Made by a program: the position numbers and the translations under genes | Part shown: in pieces, positions 46,416 through 55,466 of the stretch | How positions within the stretch are numbered: position 1 is the stretch's first letter | Layout of the letters: each line of letters starts with the position of its first letter | Notes under the pieces: model-generated | Database searches by the model: none | What the model saw: only the letters and a program-made list of their open reading frames with translations | What the model was told of the DNA's origin: nothing | From: Pseudomonas sp. Os17 | GTDB lineage: Bacteria; Pseudomonadota; Gammaproteobacteria; Pseudomonadales; Pseudomonadaceae | DNA: 64,000 nucleotides | Assembly: GCF_001547895.1 (NCBI RefSeq) | Contig: NZ_AP014627.1 | Location: 313,501 to 377,500, forward strand | Direction of reading: 5' to 3'

Positions 46416-47507
46416 TCAGGCTTCCAGCAGGAAGCTGTGGCGCACCGGCCAGCTCAGCCACACCGGGGTGCCGCTGGGCAAGCGGGCACCGGGGTGATCG
46501 CCGGGCACCGAGAGGTTGACCGGTGCCAGTTCCGGGCTGATGTTCAGCGCCAGATGAGTGCTGGACCCCTGGTAGACCCGCTCGCCAAGGCAGGCGGGCA
46601 GCACGTTGTGTTCGCCGGCTTGTGGGCGCTCGGTGTGCAGGGTCATGTGTTCCGGGCGCACCGCCAGCAACTGCGGCTGGCTGCTGATGTCACCGGTCGT
46701 GGTGGCGTGCAGCGGGCTGTCGCCAAAGCGGCCGCTGGCCTGGCTGCCATTGCGGGAAAGACCCTGCAGCGGGAACAGGTTCATCTTGCCGAGGAACTCG
46801 GCGACGAAGCGGTTTTTCGGCCGGTCGTAGATGGTTTCCGGGGTGTCGATCTGCGCCAGCCGTCCCTGGTTGAAGATGGCGATGCGGGTCGACAGGGCCA
46901 GGGCTTCACCCTGGTCGTGGGTGACGAAGACGAAGCTGGTGCCGACCTGGCGGTGGATGCGCTGCAGCTCGGTCTGCAACTGCTCGCGCAGGTTCTTGTC
47001 GAGGGCCGAGAGGGGTTCGTCCAGCAGCAGCATGTCCGGCTCGAACACCAGGGCCCGGGCGATGGCCACCCGTTGCTGCTGGCCGCCGGACAGCTCGGAG
47101 GGTTTCTTGTGCAGGTGAGCCCCCAGGCCCACCACGTCGAGGATGTGCTTGACCCGGCGCTGGCGCTCCTCGGCCTTCACTCCACGAATGCGCAAGGGAT
47201 AGGCGACGTTGTCGGCCACGCTCATGTGCGGGAACAGGGCGTAGCCCTGGAACACCATGCCGTAGTTGCGTTTTTCCGCCGGGCGCCGGCTGATGTCGAC
47301 GCCACGTTCCAGCAGCTTGCCGGCGCTGGGGCTGAGGAAGCCCGCGAGGATCATCAACAGGGTGGTCTTGCCTGAGCCGGAGGGGCCCAGCAGGGTGAGG
47401 AATTCGCCTTGGCGAACGTCCAGATCGATGCCGTCCAGGGCGGTGAAGTTGCCGTAATACTGGCTGATTCCTTGGGCGCTGAGTTGAGTCGAGGGGCTGC
47501 TGGACAC
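46416..47507 (-). CDS. ABC transporter ATP-binding protein (PotA-like)
   Basis: The 363-residue ATPase has Walker A GPSGSGKTT, the Q-loop, signature LSGGQQQRVAIARALV, Walker B MLLLDEPLSALD and H-loop THDQGEAL. The C-terminal ~110 residues are the TOBE regulatory domain typical of PotA/FbpC. The GTG at 47507 has GGGAG nine bases upstream and gives VSSSPSTQLSAQG; the in-frame GTG ten codons earlier lacks a site. It is the first gene of the operon. Confidence 0.9.
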   Translation of the reverse strand: MSSSPSTQLSAQGISQYYGNFTALDGIDLDVRQGEFLTLLGPSGSGKTTLLMILAGFLSPSAGKLLERGVDISRRPAEKRNYGMVFQGYALFPHMSVADNVAYPLRIRGVKAEERQRRVKHILDVVGLGAHLHKKPSELSGGQQQRVAIARALVFEPDMLLLDEPLSALDKNLREQLQTELQRIHRQVGTSFVFVTHDQGEALALSTRIAIFNQGRLAQIDTPETIYDRPKNRFVAEFLGKMNLFPLQGLSRNGSQASGRFGDSPLHATTTGDISSQPQLLAVRPEHMTLHTERPQAGEHNVLPACLGERVYQGSSTHLALNISPELAPVNLSVPGDHPGARLPSGTPVWLSWPVRHSFLLEA

Positions 47508-47576
47508 TACAGAGATCTCCCGGAAACCCACCTGCACGATTGAATTTTTATTGTGAGTGCAGCAGGTGGTGGATTC

Positions 47577-47604
47577 ATTATTGTGAAAAGCAACGCCACA
47601 TCAA
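47577..47604 (-). promoter_or_regulatory. Candidate promoter of the ABC operon
   Basis: On the minus strand TTGATG (47599-47604) and AATAAT (47577-47582) are 16 bases apart, giving matches of four and five of six to the sigma-70 boxes. They lie about 70 bases before the GTG start of the ATPase gene. The 149-base gap is A+T-rich and has a repeated TTATTGTGA pattern that might be an operator. Confidence 0.4.
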
Positions 47605-47656
47605 TGGAATAATTTTTGCCTCATTGGTGAGTGAAATTTCCCATTCGACCCGGCTT

Positions 47657-48574
47657 TCAAGGCTCGATCAGCGGGCTGTCACTGATGCTTTGGGCACTGG
47701 CCTGCAGCTGGTTTTTCAGCCAGTCGCTGAAGGCCTGGACCGCTGGCCGCTCGGCCTTGGCCGGGTCGATCACCAGGAAATAACCGCGCAGGGCGCTGAT
47801 GCTGATATCGAACGGGCGCACCAGCAGCCCCCGGGCCAGGGCATCGCCGCTGAGCAGGTTGTCGCCGATGGCCACGCCCTGGGCGGCGATGCAGGCGGAC
47901 TGCGCGCAATGGGCGTCGGAGAAGGTAATGCCACGGTCGGGATTGACCTGGCTGGCCCCGGCGGCCGCCAGCCAGACCCGCCAGTCGCTGGTGTCGCTCA
48001 TGTGGATCAACGGAAAGTCTTTGAGGTCCAGCGGGCTCTTCAGGCCGCCGATGGCGTTGATCAGGCGCGGACTGCACACCGGCGAGAAGCGCAGGGTGAC
48101 GATCTGCTCCACCAGCAGCCCCGGCCAGTCGCCGATGCCATAGGCAATGAACAGATCGGCCTCGGCGTCGCTGGTGTCGTCCTGGGCCCGAGGGCTGACC
48201 ACCTGCAGCTGCACCTGGGGGTATTGGCGCAGGAAGCCGTTGATGTGGTTGCACAGCCAGAAACTGGCAAAGCCCGGATTGCAGCTGATGCGCAATTTGC
48301 CCGACACCGCCTGGCCGTCGAAACGCCGCCCGGCGTCCTGGATGTCCGCCAGGATGCGCCGCACTTCCCGGGCGTAGCTCTCGCCCTGGTAGGTCAGGCC
48401 GATGCCGCGCCCGACCCGTTCGGTGAGGGCAAAACCCAGGCTCTGTTCCAGGCTGATGATCTGGTGGCTGATGGCGCTGCGGGTCAGGCTCAGTTGCTGG
48501 GCGGCGGCGGTCACGCTGCCTAGCCGGGCGACCGCGTCGAGGGCGCGCAGGGCGGTGATCGAGGGATAACGCAT
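47657..48574 (-). CDS. LysR-family transcriptional regulator (GcvA-like)
   Basis: This 305-residue regulator has the N-terminal HTH ITALRALDAVARLGSVTAAAQQLSLTRSAISHQI, split here into its two helices, and a GcvA-type effector domain (FWLCNHINGFLRQYPQVQLQVV). It lies between the ABC operon on its downstream side and the divergent M20 gene upstream, so it is the likely regulator of both. The ATG at 48574 has GGAGG upstream. The effector is unknown. Confidence 0.9.
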   Translation of the reverse strand: MRYPSITALRALDAVARLGSVTAAAQQLSLTRSAISHQIISLEQSLGFALTERVGRGIGLTYQGESYAREVRRILADIQDAGRRFDGQAVSGKLRISCNPGFASFWLCNHINGFLRQYPQVQLQVVSPRAQDDTSDAEADLFIAYGIGDWPGLLVEQIVTLRFSPVCSPRLINAIGGLKSPLDLKDFPLIHMSDTSDWRVWLAAAGASQVNPDRGITFSDAHCAQSACIAAQGVAIGDNLLSGDALARGLLVRPFDISISALRGYFLVIDPAKAERPAVQAFSDWLKNQLQASAQSISDSPLIEP

Positions 48575-48867
48575 ACAACCTCCGAGTCGGGGGAACCTGT
48601 GTACGACGGCCCCAGGCAAGGCGCCGAGGCGCGGCTGGCCGCGTCGCAGTATGGGCCGCGATGGCGTCGAACTGGTCAATTTTCTTTGACATTGCTGGCG
48701 AAAAAATTCGATTGATGTCGCAGCCGCTTCACCAATACTGGACCTCGATCCGGGCCGCAATCGACCGGACCATCCCTAAAACAACAAGAGGTCCTGCAGG
48801 TCTTGCGCGGGCGCCGAGGCGTCCGGGCAGCGGCCGGCCGGAACCTGGATAACCAGGAGTGCCGCGC
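48575..48867. promoter_or_regulatory. Divergent promoter region of LysR and the M20 gene
   Basis: This 293-base gap separates the two divergent starts. LysR proteins usually bind such regions at T-N11-A motifs. I see no single convincing site. It contains the only A+T-rich patch here (around 48680-48725). Confidence 0.5.
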
Positions 48868-50451
48868 ATGTCCCGCTACAAAGCATTCGCCCTCGATTGG
48901 GTTGAGCGCCACCGCCAGCAACTGTCGGACTGGCACCAGATCATCTGGCATTACGCCGAGCCGGCGTTCCGCGAGTACAAGTCCTGTGCCTGGTATGTCG
49001 AACTGCTGGAGGCCGAGGGCTTCACCGTCGAGCGCGGCAGCGGCGGCATGCCCACGGCCTTCTGCGCCACCTTCACCCAGGGCCGCGGCCCGCTGCTGGC
49101 CACCTACGGCGAGTACGACGCGGTGCCCGGCAACTGTCAGGCGGCGACCACCCGCAAGCAGCCGCGCGAGGGCCTGTCGCGCTTCGCCCCGGGGCACACC
49201 GATCCGCACTCGGCCCTGGGCATCAGCGCCCTCGGCGGGGCCCTGGCGGCCAAGGCGACCATGGTGGAATTCGGCCTGCAGGGCAGCATCAGGTTCTTCG
49301 GCGAGCCGGCGGAAAAACTCCGCGCCTCCAAGCCGGTCCACGCCGCCAAGGGCTACTACGATGACCTCGACGCGGCCATCAGCTTCCACCCGACCTACAT
49401 GCTGCCGCTGAACAACACCACCACCTGGGACACCCACTGCGGCATCGCCTACGCCTACATCTACAGCTTCACCTGCGAGGATCCGCAGAACTGGATCGCC
49501 GCCGATCGCTACAGCCCGATCCCGCAGAACCACCTGGCGGCCCGGGCCCCGGGGGCCAATGACGCCCTGGTGCATTTCTACACCCTCAACGAAAGCCTGC
49601 GCCGCTCGACCCTGCCGTTCACCGGCCTGTGGAGCTACAACGAGGCGATCCTCACCGCCGGCCAGGCCACCGCCGACAACCTGCCGCCGCACCTGTCGCA
49701 GATCCAGTACCTGCTGCGTTGCGACTCCATCGAGCAGGCAGAAACCATCTCCCAGGTGATGGACAACAACGCCGCCGCGGCGGCCATGGCCACCGGCTGC
49801 CGCTGGAAAAAGACCTGGGTCTGCAAGTCCCGGGGCGGCTTGCCCAACCACGTCATGGCCCAGGCCACCTACGACAACCTGGCGGCGGTAGGCGCCCCGC
49901 AGTGGGATGAGGAAGCCCGGGAAATCGCCCGCGAGATCCAGCGCAACCTCGGCCTTGAAGCCATGGACAAGCCCTTCCTGCCGGCCACCGAAGAACTGAT
50001 CGAGCCCCAGGAATGCGAGCGCCAGATGCGCCTGCAAATGCCCGCCTGGCAGAACTACCTGACCTCCGACGACTACCCGGAATACACCTGGCACTGCCCG
50101 ACCGTGCGCCTGCTGGTGGCCCGGCCGATGCTCAGCGCGCCGCCGGGCACGGTCTACCCGGACTGGGTGTCCAACGCCCTGGGCGGCATTCGCCAGACCA
50201 TCGACCCGATGATCGAGGTGGCGGCCAAGACCATCGCCGCGACCCTGGTCGACCTGCTGACCGACGAAGCCCTGCTCAGCGCGGCCAAGGCCGAGTTCGT
50301 CGAACGTACCGGCGGCGGCATCGGCGGCAGCCGCTGGCAGGCGCCGTTGCTGCCCGAGGACTTCAAGGTGCCCCATGATTTCCGCTGGCCGGAGTACATC
50401 AGCACCGCCCGGGGCGAAGAGTGGTGGATCCCGGCGCGGGCCGATGAGTAA
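48868..50451 (+). CDS. M20-family amidohydrolase (AbgB-like)
   Basis: The 527-residue cytoplasmic metallopeptidase-like enzyme has the metal-site region LLATYGEYDAVPGN (GEYD), PGHTDPHSALGISALG, SIRFFGEPAEKLRASKPVHA and GGLPNHVMAQAT. The layout resembles AbgB, the catalytic subunit that hydrolyses p-aminobenzoyl-glutamate, and other carboxypeptidase-type M20 enzymes. It is larger than typical members (~480). The ATG at 48868 has AGGAG nine bases upstream. It likely processes the amide substrate taken up by the neighbouring importer, an inference from position. Confidence 0.82.
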   Translation: MSRYKAFALDWVERHRQQLSDWHQIIWHYAEPAFREYKSCAWYVELLEAEGFTVERGSGGMPTAFCATFTQGRGPLLATYGEYDAVPGNCQAATTRKQPREGLSRFAPGHTDPHSALGISALGGALAAKATMVEFGLQGSIRFFGEPAEKLRASKPVHAAKGYYDDLDAAISFHPTYMLPLNNTTTWDTHCGIAYAYIYSFTCEDPQNWIAADRYSPIPQNHLAARAPGANDALVHFYTLNESLRRSTLPFTGLWSYNEAILTAGQATADNLPPHLSQIQYLLRCDSIEQAETISQVMDNNAAAAAMATGCRWKKTWVCKSRGGLPNHVMAQATYDNLAAVGAPQWDEEAREIAREIQRNLGLEAMDKPFLPATEELIEPQECERQMRLQMPAWQNYLTSDDYPEYTWHCPTVRLLVARPMLSAPPGTVYPDWVSNALGGIRQTIDPMIEVAAKTIAATLVDLLTDEALLSAAKAEFVERTGGGIGGSRWQAPLLPEDFKVPHDFRWPEYISTARGEEWWIPARADE

Positions 50452-50832
50452 GGGGCACTATCAGGCCCTTGCCTGAGGTCGCTCCCTGGCACCTGGGCGC
50501 AGGGCGTTATGCCCGTTCGCTCAGGTGTTTATGCACAACGGATGGGTCGCCAGGGCCGGGAACTGTCGGATTTGTGGAGCCGTTCTCATCTTTATGCAAC
50601 TGGCTGTTTTTTCGGGCTTTTATTTTGTGAACAAAAAATGACCAGCTGATGATGGGGGCTAAGCACCCTGCAATCCCTGGCTTTGCCGGAATTCCATCAA
50701 CAGACTTATCCACAGGTCGCGGCAGCCTGTCGCACGGCTCCACAGCCTGCTCTTCGAGCCCGCGGCCCAGGGTTGCCGAAGGCTCAGCCGAGCAGGCGCT
50801 GGTCATGCCGCAGGGGGTGGCCAGGCGGCGAC
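50452..50832. other. Gene-free intergenic region
   Basis: The 380 bases between the convergent M20 and flavin-oxidase genes hold no supported gene. A single DnaA-box-like TTATCCACA lies near 50706, and an A+T-rich patch around 50575-50640 has no obvious function. Confidence 0.5.
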
Positions 50833-52464
50833 CTACTCGGCCTTTGTGGCCGGGATGGACAGTTCATGACGAAACAGGTTGTTGGGGTCGATGGCGGCTT
50901 TCAGTTTGGACAGTCTGTTGATGAGTTCGCTGTTCCAGCCGTAGTACAAGTTCAGCCAGTCGGGGTCCACCGCGCCGGTGGCGGTGTATTTCATGTCGAC
51001 ATCGGGGTAGTTGATGTAGCAGCCATCGTAGGCGGGGCGCTTGGGCTTGCCGCCGTGCGCGGCGGTGAAGATGTTGCGGATCCAGGCGATTTGCACCGCG
51101 TCGTCGGCAGCGTGGGCCCAGTACGTCTGGTATTGGGCTTTGAGCAGGGAGCTTCTTTGCGGAACCGCGGTGGTGCCCATGCCCTTTTTATTGATCGCCC
51201 CGCCGTAGGAGTCGATCTGTACCAGCGACTGGCTGAAGCGTTTGTCTGGCGTGGCTTCGGTCAAGTGCGTCAGCAAGGCGTTGCAGGCCTGTTCGGAGAA
51301 CTGTTCGACCTGATAGTCAGACTTGTATTTGCCCCGCTGATTGTTGCCCGAGCCGTTGATCATTTGCGTGACGTACAGCCAGTCCATCGCCGTGTGCTCA
51401 GGCACCGCGCCTCTGAACTTCCTGCCGGCGAGCGGGTGCCTGAGCGGGGCAATGTTGGGCGCGATGAAGCCGTCATGCAGGGTCGGCGTGATGCCCGCCG
51501 CGGCGTTCATCTTGCTGATGAAGTCGTTGAGCGGGATATCGTTGGCGCCGCCGACCCGGCCATTGGGGCCGGTGTACTGGATCGCCAGCACCACATGGTC
51601 GGAGGTGTCCACGTGGTTGAGTTTCAGCAGGGTGAACAAGCCACCGTTGCCAACGCCTTCCACCGGGCTGGTCGCGTTGGCGTCGTTATCCGAGAACCAT
51701 TGCCAATAGGCCCGCAGGAAGTTCGAGAAGTTGGGAATCAGCTCCTTCCACGGGTAGGCCAGGGGAATCCAGTAGGCTTGTCGCGGGGCTTGGGGCAGTT
51801 GCTCGAAGTAGTAGCCGATGATGATGCCGAAGTTGCCACCGCCGGCGCCGCAACAGGCGGTGAACAATGCCTTGTCGTTGTTCGACGGGCTGTCCGCGCG
51901 AACATGCCGGAACTCCAGTTGCCGCGAGTTTTCCACAGGCACAAGAAGGTCGACGCCGGTGACCCAGTCCACGGTCAAGCCCTGAAGGCGCGATAACAAA
52001 CCGTAACCGCCGCCGCTGATGTGCCCGCCCAAACCGACCGAATAACATGAGCCGCCAGGAAGGGTGCGCCCGGCCTGCTTGTACAGCGACAGGTAGCCGT
52101 CCCAGTTCTGATTGCCGGTCAATGCCATGAAACGATACGTCTTGTTCTGGCGATCCCAGGGCGAAGTGATGGTTTGGCTCTCGTCGTACTTCAGGCCTTT
52201 CATTTCACCGAGGTCGATAATCGCCAGGTTTTGTGTCTCGCCGCTCAACTTGTTGGAAACAAAGCCCTCGTAGCAGTGGCCGCCACTGCGCACCGTGATG
52301 CGATAGCCATCATGCAGTGCTGTATTGGCTGCCGTCAGAACTTCATCAGGTGTCGTACACACATAAATTCGGTTCGCGCCCTGTTCGATACTGGGTGGCC
52401 AACGCAAGTTGAAACCCTTTTGCAGGGTTTCGTAGGTGGGTGCCTGAGGGTCGATGATGTTCAT
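50833..52464 (-). CDS. BBE-type FAD-dependent oxidase, probably bicovalent flavin
   Basis: The 543-residue vanillyl-alcohol-oxidase superfamily enzyme has the FAD-binding domain VRSGGHCYEGF, with the histidine that links to FAD. It also has TLPGGSCYSVGLGGHISGGG, where the cysteine takes the position of the second flavin bond in berberine-bridge and glucooligosaccharide oxidases. The C-terminal BBE domain is the PDVDMKYTATGAVDPDWLNLYYG region with NLFRHELSIP. No signal peptide is seen. Substrates in the family are alcohols, sugars and alkaloids. The ATG at 52464 has AGGGAGTC upstream; the open frame before it is unused. No partner genes adjoin. Confidence 0.85.
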   Translation of the reverse strand: MNIIDPQAPTYETLQKGFNLRWPPSIEQGANRIYVCTTPDEVLTAANTALHDGYRITVRSGGHCYEGFVSNKLSGETQNLAIIDLGEMKGLKYDESQTITSPWDRQNKTYRFMALTGNQNWDGYLSLYKQAGRTLPGGSCYSVGLGGHISGGGYGLLSRLQGLTVDWVTGVDLLVPVENSRQLEFRHVRADSPSNNDKALFTACCGAGGGNFGIIIGYYFEQLPQAPRQAYWIPLAYPWKELIPNFSNFLRAYWQWFSDNDANATSPVEGVGNGGLFTLLKLNHVDTSDHVVLAIQYTGPNGRVGGANDIPLNDFISKMNAAAGITPTLHDGFIAPNIAPLRHPLAGRKFRGAVPEHTAMDWLYVTQMINGSGNNQRGKYKSDYQVEQFSEQACNALLTHLTEATPDKRFSQSLVQIDSYGGAINKKGMGTTAVPQRSSLLKAQYQTYWAHAADDAVQIAWIRNIFTAAHGGKPKRPAYDGCYINYPDVDMKYTATGAVDPDWLNLYYGWNSELINRLSKLKAAIDPNNLFRHELSIPATKAE

Positions 52465-52758
52465 GGTTGACTCCCTGTCAGTGATGGTGAGCTTGGCGAC
52501 TTCCTGTCGAAACATGACCGCTTGAGTTGCGCCAGAGCTGTGGCTTGAGTGCGGCATATGCCCTGCACGTCTTAGAGACTAGTAGGCGTCATGAGCTTGG
52601 TTTTTTTCTTTTGTGAAGTTGCGGACATCCCCCGGCCTGATCGGCGGCTTTCAATGGGTTGTGGCTTTCCCATGGGGTGTCCGATGTCCGTTTTACAAGG
52701 TCACTGGCCGCAGGGGGCCTGCACGACGAACTTCGGCTAGAGCCGGTGCAGCGGCAGG

Positions 52759-53970
52759 TTATGGGCGCTCTGCCAGCAGGAGCAGATTGCGCGGGGTCAA
52801 GGGAGCCTGGCAGAAGGTTCCGAGGCGCACGGCGTAGCCCTGTTCTTGCAGGAACAGCGCACGGTCCAGCACCAGCCACAATTCCAGCGGGCGGCGGAAC
52901 AGGCCCCGCAGCAGTTCCAGGTTGCGCACCTGGGCCAGGCGCTGCCAGCCGGCGGCTTCGAGGGCGGCCCAATCCTGGCAATCGACTGTGGATAAGTCCT
53001 TGAGGGCGGCCAGGTCGCGGCAGTAGTCGGCGAAGGGTTTGTCCAGCCAGTGGCTGGGCAGCGAAGGCGTTGGCAGGTATTGGTCGACCCCGCGCACTTG
53101 CCGTTGCAGCAGGTCGAAGGCCAGGCGCCGGGCCATGGAGCGGTCGCGCTGGCGCCGCACCCGGGCGCCGGCGGTGACGGTTTCGCTCATGGGCAGGGCC
53201 AGGTCTTCCAGGGACAGTTCCAGGTGCGATGCCTGGGCCGCTGTGGATAAGCCCTGGTAGTGGCTGGCGCGGGTGCGGTTGTAGCAGCAAGGGGCAATCG
53301 CCAGCTGTGGACAACCCTGCTGGCTGGCCAGCTGGATCAAGCGCACATGCAGATCGCCGCACGCGTGCAGGGCCACCGGGCTGTGCTCGGCGCAGAGCTG
53401 CTGGAGCGTGTCATCGGCCAGCACGTCCTGTTGCACATGGCGCGCGGGCAGGCCGTGCTGCCGGCTCAGTTGCTCGCCACTGTCGATCAGCGCCGGGTCG
53501 TATTCCAGGCAGGTCAGTTGTTGCCCGGGTTGCAGCAGGCGCCGGCCGAGGTGGCCCTTGCCGGAGCACCAGTCGAGCCAGTGAGTGGGGGGGCGCTGGA
53601 ATTGCAGGCAGGCGGCGAAGGCTTCGATCTGCTGCCATTTGCGCCCGGGCACGTCGACCTTGAGGCGCGGGTGAGGCGCGCGCAGTGCCTTTATGGGGAG
53701 GTCGCCCAGTGTGCCGAGCGCTCGGGCCTGCTCCGCCAGCTGGGCAAAGGGCGCCGGCGCCTGGAGCTGCTGCGGATGGTTGTGGGCGGCTTCGGCGTCT
53801 TCCAGGGAGCGTTGGCGTAGCCACTGGGCCAGTTGGGGATGAGTGGATTCCCACGGCAGTTGCAGATGGTTGAACGGGCGCGGGCGCCAGAGCGCCTGGT
53901 GTTCAAGCAGGAAGCCGTCCAGGGCCTGGAAACGATCGAGCAGCGCGGGGCCTTGGAGGATCGAGGGCAT
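52759..53970 (-). CDS. SAM-dependent methyltransferase
   Basis: The 403-residue protein has a Rossmann-type methyltransferase core: motif I WLDWCSGKGHLGRRLLQPG (SAM-binding), LTCLEYDPALIDSGEQLSRQ (acidic motif II) and LAIAPCCYNRTRAS, a Cys-Cys-Tyr variant of the post-IV motif found in METTL25/Trm13-like enzymes. The N-terminal 130 residues are helical and family-specific. The substrate is unknown, possibly RNA. The 294 bases downstream to the flavin oxidase hold nothing I recognise. Confidence 0.78.
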   Translation of the reverse strand: MPSILQGPALLDRFQALDGFLLEHQALWRPRPFNHLQLPWESTHPQLAQWLRQRSLEDAEAAHNHPQQLQAPAPFAQLAEQARALGTLGDLPIKALRAPHPRLKVDVPGRKWQQIEAFAACLQFQRPPTHWLDWCSGKGHLGRRLLQPGQQLTCLEYDPALIDSGEQLSRQHGLPARHVQQDVLADDTLQQLCAEHSPVALHACGDLHVRLIQLASQQGCPQLAIAPCCYNRTRASHYQGLSTAAQASHLELSLEDLALPMSETVTAGARVRRQRDRSMARRLAFDLLQRQVRGVDQYLPTPSLPSHWLDKPFADYCRDLAALKDLSTVDCQDWAALEAAGWQRLAQVRNLELLRGLFRRPLELWLVLDRALFLQEQGYAVRLGTFCQAPLTPRNLLLLAERP

Positions 53971-54019
53971 GGGCGGTGAGTCCGGGGCAGGCCCGCTCCC
54001 GGGCGGGAGCGGGAGTAGG

Positions 54020-54709
54020 TCAGCGTCCCTGGCAGGCGTCGACCCGCAGCCAGCGTTCCAGTTGGCGGAAGGCCTGGACCAGGATGAACGACATCAGCAG
54101 GTAGAACACCCCGGCGGTGAAGAACATGTCCACTGTCAGGTAGTTGCGGGCAATGATGGTGCGCGCCATGCCGGTCAGTTCCAGCAGGGTCACGGTGCTG
54201 GCCAGGGAGCTGGCCTTGAGCATCAGGATCACTTCGTTGCTGTAGGCCGGCAGGCCGATGCGCGCCGCCCGCGGCAGGATGATGTAGAACAGCGCCTTGG
54301 GCCGGGACATGCCCAGGGCCCGCGCGGCTTCGATCTCACCGGGGGGAATGGCCTGGATCGCACCGCGCAGGATCTCGGCGATGTAGGCCGCGGTGTGCAG
54401 GGTCATGGTGGCAGTAGCGCACCAGAACGGGTCGCGCAGGTAGGGCCACATGAAGCTCTCGCGCACCGCATCGAACTGCGCCAGGCCGTAATACACCAGG
54501 AACAGCTGCACCAGCAGCGGCGTGCCGCGAAAGAAGAAGATGTAGGCGTAGGGCAGGGCGCGCACGTACCAGAGCTTGGACGAGCGGGCGATGCCCAGCG
54601 GGATGGCCAGCAGCAGGCCGAGAATCACGGCGATGCCCACCAGTTCCAGGGTCAGCGTCGCGCCCTGGATGAACTTCGGCAGCCATTTGTAGATGACTTC
54701 CCATTCCAT
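54020..54709 (-). CDS. Amino-acid ABC permease (HisM-like)
   Basis: The 229-residue permease has about five TM helices and the amino-acid-type EAA motif IEAARALGMSRPKALFYIILPRAARIGLP. It matches HisM/ArtM-like subunits (basic amino acids). Its start overlaps the upstream permease stop by one base, giving translational coupling. A 9-bp hairpin (53992-54013, GGGC loop) without a T-run follows its stop. Confidence 0.88.
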   Translation of the reverse strand: MEWEVIYKWLPKFIQGATLTLELVGIAVILGLLLAIPLGIARSSKLWYVRALPYAYIFFFRGTPLLVQLFLVYYGLAQFDAVRESFMWPYLRDPFWCATATMTLHTAAYIAEILRGAIQAIPPGEIEAARALGMSRPKALFYIILPRAARIGLPAYSNEVILMLKASSLASTVTLLELTGMARTIIARNYLTVDMFFTAGVFYLLMSFILVQAFRQLERWLRVDACQGR

Positions 54710-55401
54710 TACGTCGTCCTCACAAAGCCGCGGGCGGCGCGTTTTTCCAGGAAGTGCATGCCGATCATGGACAGCACGGTCAGGCCCAGGTACATGACGG
54801 CCGCAACCATGTAGAAGGTGAACGGATGCCGGGCGAAGGTCACGGCGTTCTGCGCCTGGCGCATGATTTCTTCAAGGCCGATCACCGACACCAGGGCGGT
54901 GTCCTTCATCAGGATCATGAACAGGTTGCCCAGGCCTGGCAGGGCGATGCGCCACATCTGCGGCAGGATCAGGCGGCTGAAGATCCGCCACTTGGAAAGG
55001 CCCAGCGCGATGCCGGCTTCGCGGTGGCCCTTGGGGATGGCCAGGATCGCGCCACGAAACACTTCCGTGGCATAGGCACCGAAGCACAGGCCGAGGGCGA
55101 TCACCCCGGCAACGAACGGGCTGAGGGCCAGGTCGGGGTTGCCGAATTGCTCCCCCAGCGCGTTCATCATGTTCACCGTGCCCAGGTAGATCAGCAGCAC
55201 CCACAGCAGTTCCGGGACGCCGCGCACGATGGTCGAATAGGTTTCGCCAAGCCAGCGCAGTGGCTTGTACGGGGAAGTCTTGGCCAAGGCGCCGAGCAGG
55301 CCGAGCACCAGTCCCAGGCATAACGCCGAGAGGGCCAGCTTGACGGTCATCAGCGCGCCGGCGGCGAGCACCGGGCCGAATCCGAAGAGATCGATATTCA
55401 T
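54709..55401 (-). CDS. Amino-acid ABC permease (HisQ-like)
   Basis: This 230-residue permease has the EAA loop REAGIALGLSKWRIFSRLILPQMWRIALPG and the AMT-type helices (ALSALCLGLVLGLLGALAK). It pairs with the HisM-like subunit for lysine/arginine/ornithine/histidine-type uptake. It lies 65 bases downstream of the binding-protein gene, a gap that holds a strong hairpin. Confidence 0.9.
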   Translation of the reverse strand: MNIDLFGFGPVLAAGALMTVKLALSALCLGLVLGLLGALAKTSPYKPLRWLGETYSTIVRGVPELLWVLLIYLGTVNMMNALGEQFGNPDLALSPFVAGVIALGLCFGAYATEVFRGAILAIPKGHREAGIALGLSKWRIFSRLILPQMWRIALPGLGNLFMILMKDTALVSVIGLEEIMRQAQNAVTFARHPFTFYMVAAVMYLGLTVLSMIGMHFLEKRAARGFVRTT

Positions 55402-55425
55402 GGGGTCTGGATGGCTTTGCTAAGG

Positions 55426-55452
55426 ACCGGCGCCCAGGGGGCGGGCGCCGGT
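55426..55452 (-). other. Intercistronic stem-loop after the binding-protein gene
   Basis: ACCGGCGCCC and GGGCGCCGGT form a perfect 10-bp stem with a seven-base loop between the binding-protein stop (55467) and the HisQ-like start (55401). There is no T-run. Such structures stabilise the upstream mRNA and let binding protein exceed permease in amount. Confidence 0.75.
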
Positions 55453-55466
55453 CAGGCAAGTCAGTA

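Noticed and set aside
53992..54013. Hairpin CCCGCTCCC/GGGAGCGGG after the HisM-like gene
   Set aside because: It has no T-run and may be a degenerate REP, so I do not call it a terminator.
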